A stretch of DNA of 64,000 bases from Cruorifilaria tuberocauda (lineage: Eukaryota > Nematoda > Chromadorea > Rhabditida > Onchocercidae): NCBI GenBank assembly GCA_013365365.1, contig JABVXU010000017.1:335936-399935 (forward strand), written 5' to 3'. Below are positions 26,401 to 38,556 of the stretch, piece after piece (within the stretch, counting starts at the first letter, position 1; each line of letters starts with the position of its first letter). Under the pieces are notes generated by a model. That model was not told the DNA's origin. It saw only the letters and a program-made list of their open reading frames with translations, and made no database searches. The position numbers were made by a program, and so were the translations under genes.

Positions 26401-29116
26401 AGTGCTTATGCATTTTATCATTAATATTCAGTCGATCGTTTTCTAGATGATTTCAATAATTCTAGTGGAAAATTTTTTGAAATGGAATGCATCATTTAGT
26501 GGCAGTTTTGAGACTTTTATTTCATTTGATGAAATGATTAGAATGAAAATAATTTATGAGAATGAATTCATTTCATATACCATTAAACTTGAAAACTAAG
26601 TGGAATAATCTTATAGCTAAACCAGTTCATTCCATAACTCTTAAGATTTGAAAGTTCAAACACAGAAAGGATAAAAGTATCGGGCATTTAAAATGCTTTT
26701 CATCTGAACCGGGGACGATGCTCGTTAATAAAAAGTAAGAATAGTTCAGAAAGATAGGGACGGTATGGCTAGCATTATGCAAATATAGACGGTATATCAA
26801 TGATTTGACCTATTCAGGGTATAATAAACCCATAGAAATTCGGCCAATCTTTTGTTCCTCTAATTTCTTGGCCAATTTACTTCTTCGTTTTACCATTTTC
26901 CTTAATCATTGCATGAAAAAGAATATTAAATCAATTTATAAGTTTCCTTCTTGAATTTCTAAAATGTTTTAAATATTTATAAAAATATGAAATGAGCTAG
27001 AAGGAATTGTTCTCACATTTTTCCACTATTCCAGTTGAATTAAGCTAGTTTCAAGAAAAGTCTGAGTTTTCAAGATTTCAACACATTTCTGTATCTTAAC
27101 AACTTCACAATCATTCTTCTGTATCTGAACAAATATTTTTTGAACAAATATTTTTGGTTAATTAAAAGTGGATTCTAAGCAAAGACGAATTAATTTATTT
27201 CGCATGATAAAATCCATTAGTTAAGGAAACTGAATGGATGCCAAATTTCATATAAACGAAAATAATTTGAAGAAAAGTGTTAAAATTAAACTGAAAAAAC
27301 TGGATTTAAACCAAATAAATCAAAGACTATTTCGAAATAAAACGTATATTGCATCAAAAAAGTAATTATGATTTCGACGAAGACAATATCAAGAAAATGT
27401 GAGGCCAAGTAGTTAGCAGAATGTAAATCTTCGAATTTTTTTTTATTTTCTGCCTTAAGTTTAGCAAATATAAAATTAAAACATATAATCATGTTATTAG
27501 GCTATATTAAACAGTCATTATAAAAATCATTTGGAAGAAAAAGAATATCAAATCAACTTCAAAATGATGTTAAGTCAGCTTCTACTTATGCTATGAGTTC
27601 AAATGAGTTGAAGAAAAGTAAAACGATAATCTTGTTAGAACGAAAAACAATGATATCATGCTTTAATAGCATCAAGCAAGAATTTTTTTAAGAAGAGAAA
27701 TTTAATTTCCCCTAAATAGCTGTTATTAGAAATAAACATCGTTCTTCCTTGGTAATTCAAACTTTCATACGATTTATTGAATGGGCGCTATCAGATATGT
27801 GCGCATTTGTTGCTATTTAATTCTATTACTTCAGAAAAGCATTCTAAAACTACCAAAAACACGATGCAAATTTGATAACTCAAAACATATTGAAAAAAAA
27901 GACACATTTTAAGTGAATGTATTTACTAGATATGAATGATTTAAACATTCAAATTATTTGATCAATTCAATTCAACAATGCTCTTTTCTTTCAATGCAAA
28001 ATGAAAAGTAGAACGATAAGCGTCAAAATCATGTAAGCGAAAATTTTAAATGCGCAAATTAAAAGAAATCGCTGATGAGATAGCCGAAGACAAGTCGATA
28101 ATAATTATTGTTATCATTTTTGCAATCAACTTAAATAACTGAAACTGGTTTCCAAAATTCCTGCAAATCAAATATTCTCCTAAGAAATATAAAATATTCT
28201 CGAATTTGATTTTGAATTATTTTTTAGCTTTACCACCTCACAATCTTTACAAAACGAAACTTATCATTTGATAAATAAAATAACTGATTAATAGGTTATT
28301 TAGGCAAAGAACATGTTTGTTAGCATATATTTCTTTGATATCATATTCAAATTCAAATCAACGCCAATAATCAATACTATAATCATAAATAGTAAGTCGA
28401 TATAATTGTCGATGCCCTATGAGTTAATAAAAGATGCCAGAAAAGATTTTATAATCTTTAAATTTTGTTTTTAGATGAAAGCGTCTGCATGGGGACAGTT
28501 TGAAATAAACAAATCATTTTTCCATTTTATCAAATTGCACGGCAACAAGAGTGGCTTTTATTATCATTTTTATTGAATTTGTTTCAGTTTACAAAGAGCT
28601 ATCACCAAGTTGAAAAAGTTTAATTTTTCATAAAAATTTAGAAATAGTATATTTGCATTGTCAATGACAAAAAATCAAAAGTTCCATCGATGGCTAAAAA
28701 ACGGGCTTAAATTAAATAAATAAATATATTTTAGAATATCATTTTCTAATGAAAATAAATCAATATTAGAATATGAAAATTGTAAAATGTACTTTAAATT
28801 TAAGCTTCAAAAAAGCCGCTAACCTACGCAATATATTCCGTTCCTTTTTAACATAGTGCAATTGATCTCCATGATTAACAACATCAGCAGCAGAATTTGA
28901 TAATTTCGCTCGAGATATCTTCTTTCCGGATTGTCCAGTAGTCCAGAAACGAATATTACTAGTGGAGAAAAAGAAATGTTTTTTGGTGCTGCTAATATGT
29001 GATTTTTGTGGTAACAAGTAATTGGGAATGAAAGTTTCTGGAGCGGAGGATGCTGATAAGGAAGATATCCTTTCCGGTTGTGGTATGTTGTTATTGTATC
29101 GATGGTGGCTAGCCAT
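23476..29116 (-). CDS. Unrecognised three-exon gene, 234-aa protein
   Basis: I do not recognise this protein. Exons: 29116-28824 (ATG at 29116), 25972-25820, 23734-23476 (TAA at 23476). Phases are 2 and 2 at the two joins and each rebuilt codon is sense (Arg, then Asn), which supports the model. Donors are AG|GTTAGC and AA|GTATCT; acceptors are TTTAG and TTTCAG. Residues 1-60 are Ser/Pro/His-rich with no signal peptide. About 60-150 are basic and charged (KKERNILRRYFYECSLRNSE; a Gln-rich EQQQEQQ run at the centre). The C-terminus is hydrophilic, then ends LVLKIGGWRLFLRKTSKFE. No membrane segment is seen, so it is probably cytosolic or nuclear. Codon composition contrasts with the AT-rich introns (2.9 and 2.1 kb). 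It lies upstream of vab-10 on the same strand, but its stop codon makes it a separate gene. Extra exons cannot be excluded. Confidence 0.5.
26106..26175. repeat. Perfect 34-bp inverted repeat (hairpin)
   Basis: 26106-26139 and 26142-26175 are exact reverse complements separated by 2 nt. Arm ends read AATCAAGTGCCTTAATGATA and TATCATTAAGGCACTTGATT. It sits between exons 1 and 2 of the orphan gene (exon 2 is 25972-25820), so it would be transcribed. Perfect arms imply a recent origin, or a constrained fold. Confidence 0.9.
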
Positions 29117-32100
29117 TCTTCAATATATAAGTTTCAAGAGTTTCGCAACTTTTTTCAAACAATTATCTGGCGATATCGATTGTTTTCAAATCAATTGTGA
29201 ATGTAACAATTCCACTTTCATTTTTTTTGCGTTGGATGTTTTCATCGGTATAATTCCCAATAAAAGCTCTGCAAGGAAAATCGAAAATTATAATGAATTC
29301 AATAATCATCAAATTTAGCGAAACGAAGAATGAAACTATTTCCTTGATAGCTAGAAGTAAAAGTGAAATAGAACAACTATCACCAGAAACCACTTTTGTA
29401 ACATCTCTAAAAAGTGATCACAATGAATGAGTGATGAATCACCACGCCGAATTTAATTAATTAATTAACTACAGCGATTGTTGCCTTATAGGCCAGAAAG
29501 AGAAGGGAAAAAAGAAACCAATCCCAAATAGAACAGTGGAATGGTCACAACTCTCTGGTCACAATACACAAATACAATTCGATCTGTCATTGACAGCTAT
29601 CCTTTCGAAAGAAAATCGTTAAGCTTAATGCGTCAGTTGCTTACATACTATCGGTATTTTGGTCAGCAAATCTATATCTTCTGAAAACCTCCGGGAGATA
29701 TGTCCAGACCTGTCTCAACACATTCCAGCTTTGTTTGCACTTCAACAAAAGATTCAATGTTTAGGTGATAATTCATCCTCATTTACAAAGTTTTAACAAA
29801 GTGAAGACATAAGAAAATTTAATAATTAGTGGATGCCGGAAAATTACTTATGTATAATCGACAGTAATAATGAGAATAATATAACCTTGGTAAACTTTGA
29901 GACAGAATTGAATTTAAGCTTAGAATGCACTTACTAAAATATGGAAAAAGAAGAACAATAAGTTGGATATGAGAAAGTGTTAAGGAAGAGATCACACTAA
30001 ATGAATTCATTAAATGCGCACTGAAAATGACGGAGAGACTAATAAATTACAATACAATTATCATAATTGCTATTGAAAGTTTTTAAAAAGTCATTCAAGG
30101 GAGTTATCTCTCGAATGAAATCATCGAAATTATCGATTACTTTAACTTTCAAAATATATTTAGGATGAGATCAAACAGAAAAAGAAAGTTTGCTCAGTTA
30201 AGACTCTAATAGAACGATTAAAAAGAGCAAGGATTAAATATAGAAGTAACAAACATAAAACTTTTCATATCTGAGAAGTTAAAAGCTCTGTGATACTTCA
30301 ATTCATTATGAAATATCAGTCAAAATTAAAACTTCAAAAAAAAAAAGTATCGCGATGACAATTCATTGCATTGCCGTAGTAAATTCCTAAATGATTAATT
30401 AACTAATCATTTTTATCTTAAAGCTTTGAAAACTATTTCGTTTGCTTGATTACTTTCTAAAAAGACGTTTTTTTGTCTCGTATTTTGCACTTCTAATGCA
30501 CTTTAATTCACTTTCGATTTCATGATCTCTATCTCTGTAATTCCGCGTCTCCATATTCCATCAATATTTGATTACATGAAAGTGAGTTTCGAGAGACGGA
30601 AAAATCGATGAAAATCATTTATTCTGGAACTAATTATTATAAACCATAACAGAAATAAACAATTACCTTACTTGGATATTCTATTCATTGAGCAATACCA
30701 TCTAAATATAATCTTTAACTGTATTAAACTAGAATGAAATAATTATCAATTAATTGGAGAGAATAGAGAAAGATCAATCAAAAAATCTGTCTGGAAGTCT
30801 CCGATGGCACTGATGTGCTCCTGTCGTACTAATTATAGATCGCTTTTTTTACAGTGATTCATAACAAATTTGTTATGGAGAGAGGATGTAGTTAGGATAG
30901 AATGAAAGGGACAAAGGGCAGAAAGTGAAGGAAGAGAGTTCGGAGAGGAGGGAGAGAAAGATACGCATTGATTTTTCACGGGATAGTTATTTCCACGTCA
31001 TTTCCTCACACGGATATTTTAGCGTCTCATTTCATTTCTCGATATTTCCATTTCTTCATTTACAAAGAATTGTCTCGTGAGAATAACCGGGAATTTAACC
31101 TGAATAGATTAATTGTTTCTAGTCCGATAAGAGCATAAAGCAGGAGGATGTTCATTTTTTATAGTTCCATAATGTATGTATATCTAATATGTAAAGATGT
31201 ACTATAAATATGTACTATGCTTCATAATTACACTAATTAATTATCACGCTGAAATGCAGCAATGCATTCTAAATGATTGTAAAGAGAAAATGGAATGCGC
31301 AAGTAGGTGAAAATTGAAAGGATAAAAAATTTATACGGAATAATTATTTCAGAGAAAACTGTCTCTTATTGAATAAATAAAAAAGTCACTTCATGAAATA
31401 CTGAGAGTCTTCCGTCATTTTTTCAAATTTTCCAAATCTTTACGAAATGATTACATCAAATATGTCATAAACAATGATGATAAGTAAAGGTGATTGAAAT
31501 CGGAAAAGAAAGGGTCGCATAAGATAAAATCGTGGAAATATCAACAACATGCTCGAATGTTACATAAATGATTTCGCTCTTAATTTATATTCAAAAATGT
31601 GATTGATGAAAGAGTCTGTAACATCCCTTCAACATCTGCTTTTAACAGAATTGTATAAATATGGAGAGGCATCTGTAAAAAAGAAGCTCGTTCTGGAACG
31701 ATTTCCAACGGGAAATACGGTTTTATGCAATAAATGGATGCTATTTACAAAGAAATCTATGCAAAGACTGATAATAAAATCTACACTTTATTTCAGATTT
31801 AAATTTGCATATTATAATGAATTTAATAATGAATTTGCATACTTCGCCGATTTGGAAAACAGCAACGGATGAATAATTCATATCTCGAAATTTGGAATTC
31901 GTCAGTTTTGCTAGAAACTTGAAACCACTTGTTGATTATTGACAAATCCTTTCTTCTTAGCAGCAGAAATTTGACTTTTTTCTACACCTCATTTTTTATC
32001 TGTTTGTTGCTAGTCGTGAAGGTGATCACAATAATATAAAGTGATAAGAACTTTCTTTTTGTCGAATTAAAGTTTGAAAAATTTCGAGCTTTTTAACGAA

Positions 32101-35100
32101 TCAGATAAATCTAATCACATTTGAAGACCATGCGAACAGTCTATGGATTCTAAACTACCAAGAGATTATTAGAAGTTCCGGTTGTTTTTCGGACAGTTTT
32201 AATGATATTTCCAGAATCACATTTGTTATGATCTTGTACGACATAAAATATTTCCAAAAATGCAATAAACCATAAGATTTATTAAAAATAACTTCAATAA
32301 AGTATTTTGGGAAAAGTATGGAAGAATCGCAAATTAATAAATGAGTGAAAGAGAGAAATAAAGGAAAGAGATTCGACGAGCATATTTGACAAAGATCATT
32401 AAAAATCATGAGGAAATATTTGTACAACTTCTAAATTAAATTAAAAATTAAACAAAAGAAAAAGAAGGATGAGGAGAAGGAATGGGTAGATAATAAAAGC
32501 AAATGTAAGTAGATGAAGAAAGGCTGGCGCAATGGAGAACGTCGTACAGATCCGATCTGACTGTGGTAATCGAAGCGCCAGCTAGCATTGTTAGCATCAC
32601 ATGAGGATGTATGTCAATCGATTTCTACCGCAACTACTTCAAACAACGAACGAAACGGATTAACTCTTCCGGCACCTGTGAATATTTGCTTAAAACTGAG
32701 ATAACCCTTCGTTTTGCCATCTGAATTTGCTTTCATAGAAATTTCATTCCAAACATTAAATGATTTTGATTGATTCAGTTAATTCAGTTTCCAAACCAGC
32801 TAAATTTTGTTAAATTTCTCAAGAGAAACAAATAAACATGGGAATGTGTTGGTTTCTTTTCTTAATTTGGTGAAGAAAAAAATGAATTAGGGCTGATAGG
32901 TCTTAGTAAAGAACTTGGACGATAATTAGCGGTAAGAAGTTGCGAAAAAGCAATATCAGCAGAATTTGAGTAATATATTTTGGCTATTTTAACGATAAAC
33001 AAATAAATTTTCAACTTAGCTCAAGTATTAGCACAGTATGAAGTTGTCTGTTAGGGACAAAAAAGTAGTGCAAACGGCAATTCATTAATTTGCAAAGTTT
33101 GCAAGTTTAAAAATTGTGAATATAAAATTAACTGATAACAGCATCTTTGCAATAGATTTAAAATGTAAGGAATGGATTTTAAATTAAATTATTGTTGCGC
33201 TTGATCGCTAATCTTCAGAAAATCGTAAAATTTATATTTGAATTCTATTATATCTAAAAAAACTGAATTCCGATTAATTGAAAAATAGAACCCACAAAAT
33301 CACACAAGTTTGATAAAGATTCAAATGAATTATAAGCAGAACTTAACCGCATTTTATACAATTTGAATTCCCAATGGAAATGGAGTGCATAGTCAATCTA
33401 TTTCCTCTCGATCGCGATGAATCGAAAGCAATAAATTTTTAGTTCAAGTGAAACTTATTCACTTCTTGTTGAATCAAATTATTTTTTCCATACAGATTGT
33501 ACTCTGCCGCCAGATTTTCCTGATATCAAAATGTTAGTGAAATTGACAAACTGTAGATTTGTTTTTCCGAATAACTTATCATTGTAGGAATAGAGTGGTA
33601 AAAAAGATTAACTGCATGAAATATTACTCAGCCAAAATCATTCAATTCTTCAGTGTAGCTCAGAGGTTAACACAGAAATCAGCTATGCTTGAGTATCAAA
33701 AAAAAAGATTAAGATGATAAAAAAAAGGTTTGACAAAAAAAAGGTTAAAAAAGGTAAAACAAGTAAAGCTTCTAAGCAAATAGTTATAATTTAAGAGTAA
33801 ACAAAATATTCAAAAATCAATTAAAATTTGCTTTAAATTTTGCGAAGCATCGCAAATGGTACGTAGATTTTCAATGAGATTTAATTGTTAAATCAACCAT
33901 CGATTAAATCACGGAAGAAAGTGGTTTTCTTGCTGTTTTCGTGTTTTATTCAATTCTGTGTCATTAATTTTCTCTTTTCAATTCATTTAAAAGAGATTCG
34001 AAATGAATTTGAAAATATTTCCCAATAAAATGCTATTGTCATTTTGAAGGCATAATTAAATTTCCATTGAAATCACTGAGAAAAATGATCGAACTTAAGC
34101 AAAAAGAGAGTTTGTCCAATAATGTTTTTTAGAAAAAAAAGAGCTTTTACCATACTTCAAAGAATATTTGCAAGCCGGTATTCAGCAAAAGCTCAAAGAT
34201 CGGCAAGAGAAAATAAAATTCCATACAGCAATTTTAAACTGTGATGAAAAGTTCTTACTGAAGTAGAGTGGGAAAGCTAAAATTTCAAATTCCAAATTGG
34301 ACTTGACATTGAAATTGGAATATAATATATAGACATATGACGATCAATGAAATTATACCTTAAATTTTTTTTGTTCATTGCGATTAATCAAGTAACTGAA
34401 GAAATTCAAATGGTTTTCATCTAAATGTACACAAAGAGCTCAAGGATGACAGTTTTTGGCCTTCTCTTCAAAGTTCCATGTCTATGAAAATAATAACAGG
34501 TTCGTTCTCACCAATTTTTATATATATCGGAAATAGGGCATCATTGAATAGATTCTCAGAATATGGGATTTGCTCACCTAAATAGATCGACAGAAGAATA
34601 AATCCTTTAATTATAAAATTTATTAATTTTAAATTGCCAAAAGTAGACAAATCGAAAATAACTCAAATTGGAATAAAGTGCTAAATCGGAAGGAAACATC
34701 TGAGAATATTCTTTCGAAAATCAAAAGGGACAATAATTGTAACAAATGTCTTTAAAAATTATTTTTACAGCAGAATATTCTACAATGATGACTGTGAGAT
34801 ACTGACAAATACAAGAAAAATTCAAACAATGAAACTTAGTAAAAGAAATGGAAATAAATTAGTATTGAAGGCGGATACGTGAATAATATCGAAACATGCT
34901 CAAAGTGTTAACATACATATTATACGGGAATACAAGTAAATAGATGATTTTGTGGAATAGAATTTATACATGCTGCTGATGCGTAATTTACGTGACGTTT
35001 AAACTGTTTGGCGAAAGCACTGAAAATCTATCCACATGACGACACTTTACTTTTCTGTCACAACTCTTTCACGTTTAACTGTTCCATAGCATTTCATTGT

Positions 35101-35550
35101 TTATTGCATGCAACGAAAATGCGGTGGATGTCGAGATTACAAATACCGGTGATCACAACACTGAGGTGAGCGGGTCATTCAGATGATTAGGATAGGTTGG
35201 GATAGGCTTCGTCTGAGACAAAACTATCTTTTCATAAGATATACTGTCTTTGTATACGTGTTATAGTTGCACGTTGTGCGATAATTATGAATTTTTACTT
35301 TGTTTGCGATAGCATGTCACCACGCGTGGAGATGGAAAACATTTTTTTTCTAAAAACTAAGATCACATCATCTCTTCATAATATTTTTCTGCTTATTAAA
35401 TATCCACTTAAATCCTATGGATCTTTAGGAAAGAGTGGAAATTTGATTAGGTAAGATAGTAAGTTCGACATAGGTAAATGTAGAATATCCTTTTAAGACG
35501 CTCTTTTTTCATGAATTCTTAATTCTTATCATCATGTCTGTGATAGCTAT
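29117..35550. other. Gene-free stretch between the orphan gene and the DAXX-like gene
   Basis: AT-rich, with no reading frame that carries a recognisable domain or in-phase splice context. It holds a purine-rich block (30880-30960) and a GC-richer segment with two possible small hairpins (about 30785-30845). The hairpin at 32523-32582 is listed separately. A GC-richer block at about 34970-35220 is likely upstream sequence of the DAXX-like gene and includes TTGGCGAAA, an E2F-like half-match. Confidence 0.5.
32523..32582. other. 60-nt imperfect hairpin with a GC-rich 8-bp base
   Basis: GCTGGCGC (32523-32530) pairs exactly with GCGCCAGC (32575-32582). At the tip CAGATC can pair with GATCTG across a single C, so the real loop must be wider. 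The middle of the stem pairs only patchily. The base of the stem is GC-rich in AT-rich surroundings. It could be a structured RNA or a fold-back DNA element; pairing is too irregular to call a microRNA precursor. Confidence 0.4.
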
Positions 35551-35563
35551 TTGAATATTGCAG
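35551..35563 (+). promoter_or_regulatory. Candidate trans-splice acceptor for the DAXX-like mRNA
   Basis: TTGAATATTGCAG ends 14 nt before the ATG at 35578. Nematode mRNAs often receive a spliced leader a few bases upstream of the start codon at such a site. It could equally be a normal acceptor for an unseen upstream exon. Confidence 0.3.
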
Positions 35564-35577
35564 ATTTGAAATAGGTT

Positions 35578-38088
35578 ATGGAAAGAGCAATAAATTCAGT
35601 CAGTCCGAGCCAGCATGCTATTAGGAAGATGAACAAAGTTGCATTGAAGAGGAAAATTATCAAAATTGATAGGCTGGTTAAGCTGTATAAGGTATGTTAC
35701 TGATCGGATGTTTTTGTAAGCTTTCCGGTTTAATGTCTAATACAAATTGATATCCTGACTTATGGAAATGATTATTTTCTCTTACATTATAGCAATTGAG
35801 AGAGGCAATAACGAAACTGGAGAAACGAGAAGTTTCTTTTGGTGAAGATTATGATGAAGAATTTGAAGAAGCTTGTAACAAACGTTTACTAAAACTTATA
35901 CAGAGGCGTTTACAAATACATAACTATTTGGTTCGAAAAGGGATTTTTATTAGCGACACAGGCGAAACCATGTAAGTCATATTTTGTTTGATATATTTTT
36001 GCAAAAACTTAGATCAATCTTATTGAAACTAGTGCAATTTTTGGATGTACTAGATACTGCTTTGGTTTTATGCTAAATGACGTGGATTAGTTATTATTTT
36101 TAATTGCCTGCAAATTTTTATGGGTTTTCGGTTGTGCAGCATGGCATTTATGTTATTTGAAAAAATTGTTTTATAGTACTGCCGATGTGAAGCCAAAGCT
36201 GATAATAACTTCGACAGGTGTTGAAGATTTAAACATGCTTTTAACTGAATATGTGAATCAAGAAACTGATTCTGAAGTCTTAGGATGTAAAATACGAATA
36301 CCTTACAAGTGAGTTAATATGAAATTATTGTGTCTTAAAATAGTTATTTTTCTGGATTTTTCCTTAAATAAACGGTTATTTTGTATAGTTATTTTTTATT
36401 CCGGTTTAATTTATTTGAAATTCTAAGGCATGTTACTGTAAACGACGTGAAGATGCTAGTGGACAAATTAAAAGAAAAGAATAATACCCAACTTTTTCAA
36501 CATGATCCTTTGGAATTTGGTGAGTATTTGGAAAGCAATAGCAAATTTATTAACTTGCAATTATGATTTATTGTTTTCAATTATTCATTTCAGATCAGTT
36601 GCTTCAAAATATTACATGCGAAGTAAATAAATTGGTGAAGCGATTTATTGAAGATAATCACCGAATGGGCCTTGATGACTGGGTTGTTTCAAGTATGATT
36701 AGCATTTTGATTCAACTTTATAGCTTGTTTTCATTATTTAATAAAAGCATATCAGTTTAACACTGCGTAGCATATTAACTGCATTTAGATTGCCTGCGAA
36801 CAGTTCTTTATTCGTGTTTTGTTAATTCCGCTGTTATGTTTTTCAGGTCAAGCAAGTGAATGTGGAAATTTCCCTTCTACGTCAACTGATATTGATACTG
36901 TGGAAGGCAGAAAAAAAAATTCATTGAACGTACCAACATGGGATGTTGCTAATATGGTGATTCTTTAAAAAGAAGTTAATAAATGAAATGGAAAAGTTGG
37001 GATTGATCCAAGTATTATATATTTATATATCTGTGGAAAATATTTGTGATTAAATGATTGCATCCATCTTTCCAGTCATTGAATTAAAAACCTTCATATC
37101 TAAATTCGCTATATTATGGATTAAAAGTTTTTTCCTCTCAGTGATTGATACTTTATAAAGAATTTACTACTTAAAAATGAGGCAATCGTAAGTCGAATAA
37201 GTAAACATTTTAAAGATTTTGATTTTTAAAGATTGTTATACAAATCATTTCATTTGTTGTATGGAAATGTTCAGATTTATGATTTACAGGAATTGCATGA
37301 GGCTTGTGGTCGTGGTGAATTGGACTGTCAGGAACCAGAAAGCAATGATGATATACATGATACCGAAATGTCACCTACTGTTGATGAGGAAGAAGATGAA
37401 GAATGCGAAAGTGACTCTCAATGCAGTGTATCACTTTTGTTTACAAAAGAATTGATTAATACATTAAATCCAGAAATTTCGGTGTTTACATATAGTTTAA
37501 ATGCAATTTATTGCCATTTCTCATCATCTTTGGCAAGATTCTGGATTTTAAGATTTGAGGATGCGTATAGTAGTACACATGAGGTATTGTAGTGTCTTGT
37601 TCTTGTAATCATATAATAGGAAAAGACGATGATGAATCTTATGAAACGAAAACCTGAAGTAAAATCATCACTGCCACATTTATTAATCAGCAATAAGAAT
37701 CCATCATTCGTTATAGCTTTGATCAATCGTAGTTTTTGAATCACATTTACTTTTTCTTAAAATTTCTAATATATTTTGATTATGATGACCAATACTATTT
37801 TTTCTATAGGTCAATGGGAGAAATAAAAATAGCGAGTCTGATGACAGTTGTTGCATTATCGAGGAACGAATACATGAACAATGCGAGAGAAGCGATGACA
37901 GCGATTGTTGTATAATCGAAGATGACGAAAAAACGGTCTTGGTAGGAATTGTTAACGGAGACATGGAAAACATGAAAGCATGCTCGGTGAATGATGCCGA
38001 AAATCCCTCAGAAACTGAAAAAAAAGATATGGAATTGGATAAAAAAATGGTTAATGATGATGACGATTGCTTTATTATCGAGTACTGA
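35578..38088 (+). CDS. DAXX-like histone chaperone, 432 aa, with three C-terminal SIM-like motifs
   Basis: DAXX binds histone H3.3-H4, works with ATRX in chromatin and is controlled by SUMO. Exons: 35578-35691, 35793-35971, 36177-36308, 36428-36519, 36594-36692, 36847-36956, 37290-37583, 37810-38088 (TGA). All eight join in phase. Residues about 27-85 (IIKIDRLVKLYKQLREAITK ... EEACNKRLLKLIQRRL) match in spacing the helical start of the DAXX histone-binding domain (IxRLxxLYxxxxxxIxxLxxxE, then KRKLIRLFGRL). STGVEDLNMLLTEYVN lines up with the family's RYPEVNRRIERLIN segment. An acidic run (VDEEEDEECESDS) follows, as in DAXX. Exon 8 holds SDDSCCIIEE (351-359), SDDSDCCIIEDD (368-379) and DDDDCFIIEY (423-432), hydrophobic-plus-acidic motifs like the C-terminal SIM of DAXX (IIVLSDSD). 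The N-terminal DAXX helical bundle is not seen: it is absent or lies in unseen 5' exons. The gene model is strong; family assignment by eye is moderate. Confidence 0.65.
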
Positions 38089-38550
38089 TAGAACTCAAAC
38101 TTCGGATCTGTTTCATTATCCGATTCGTATCAATGAAGTAGTGTTTACTAAGTTCTCGAAATTTTGATTTTTAACAATCCTTTAATTAAAGTTCTAGTTT
38201 TTTTTTTTTTTGTAAATTCGTTTTGCTTGGATATGCTAACCTGCTTTATCCTAAAAATCTTTCTGAACTGTTTTGCTTGCTACGGTTCTGAACTGCTGGC
38301 ATACAGTTTTTTACGCAAATTTGTGCTATTATTTGCAAGTTATTCGTATTTTAATGTCATTATGCCCCATTAAATTTCTGTGAAATGGACAGTTTTTATC
38401 CGGATTGATACTTTGTTATATCAAACATTTTTATTTCAACACTACCAGAAAAAACGGTTTCGTCAATTTCTGTTAAATCTAAACAAATCATATTTGTGTC
38501 AATTGTTTCTGTTATAACATTTTGTTCTCTTTATGTTAGAATTTGAAAGC

Positions 38551-38556
38551 AATAAA
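38551..38556 (+). terminator. Possible polyadenylation signal of the DAXX-like gene
   Basis: AATAAA about 460 nt after the stop codon at 38086-38088. The hexamer is common by chance in AT-rich DNA, so this is only a candidate. Confidence 0.25.

Noticed and set aside
31606..31872. 89-codon plus-strand frame (MKESVTSLQHLLLTELYKYG...)
   Set aside because: Somewhat coding-like at first, but it has no homology I recognise, no splice context and no partner exon; frames of this size occur by chance elsewhere in the window.
35302..35454. Possible upstream coding exon of the DAXX-like gene starting ATGTCACCACGCGTGGAGATG
   Set aside because: The frame reaches a GTAAGA donor, but its codons after the first ten look random and no DAXX-like helical-bundle sequence appears.
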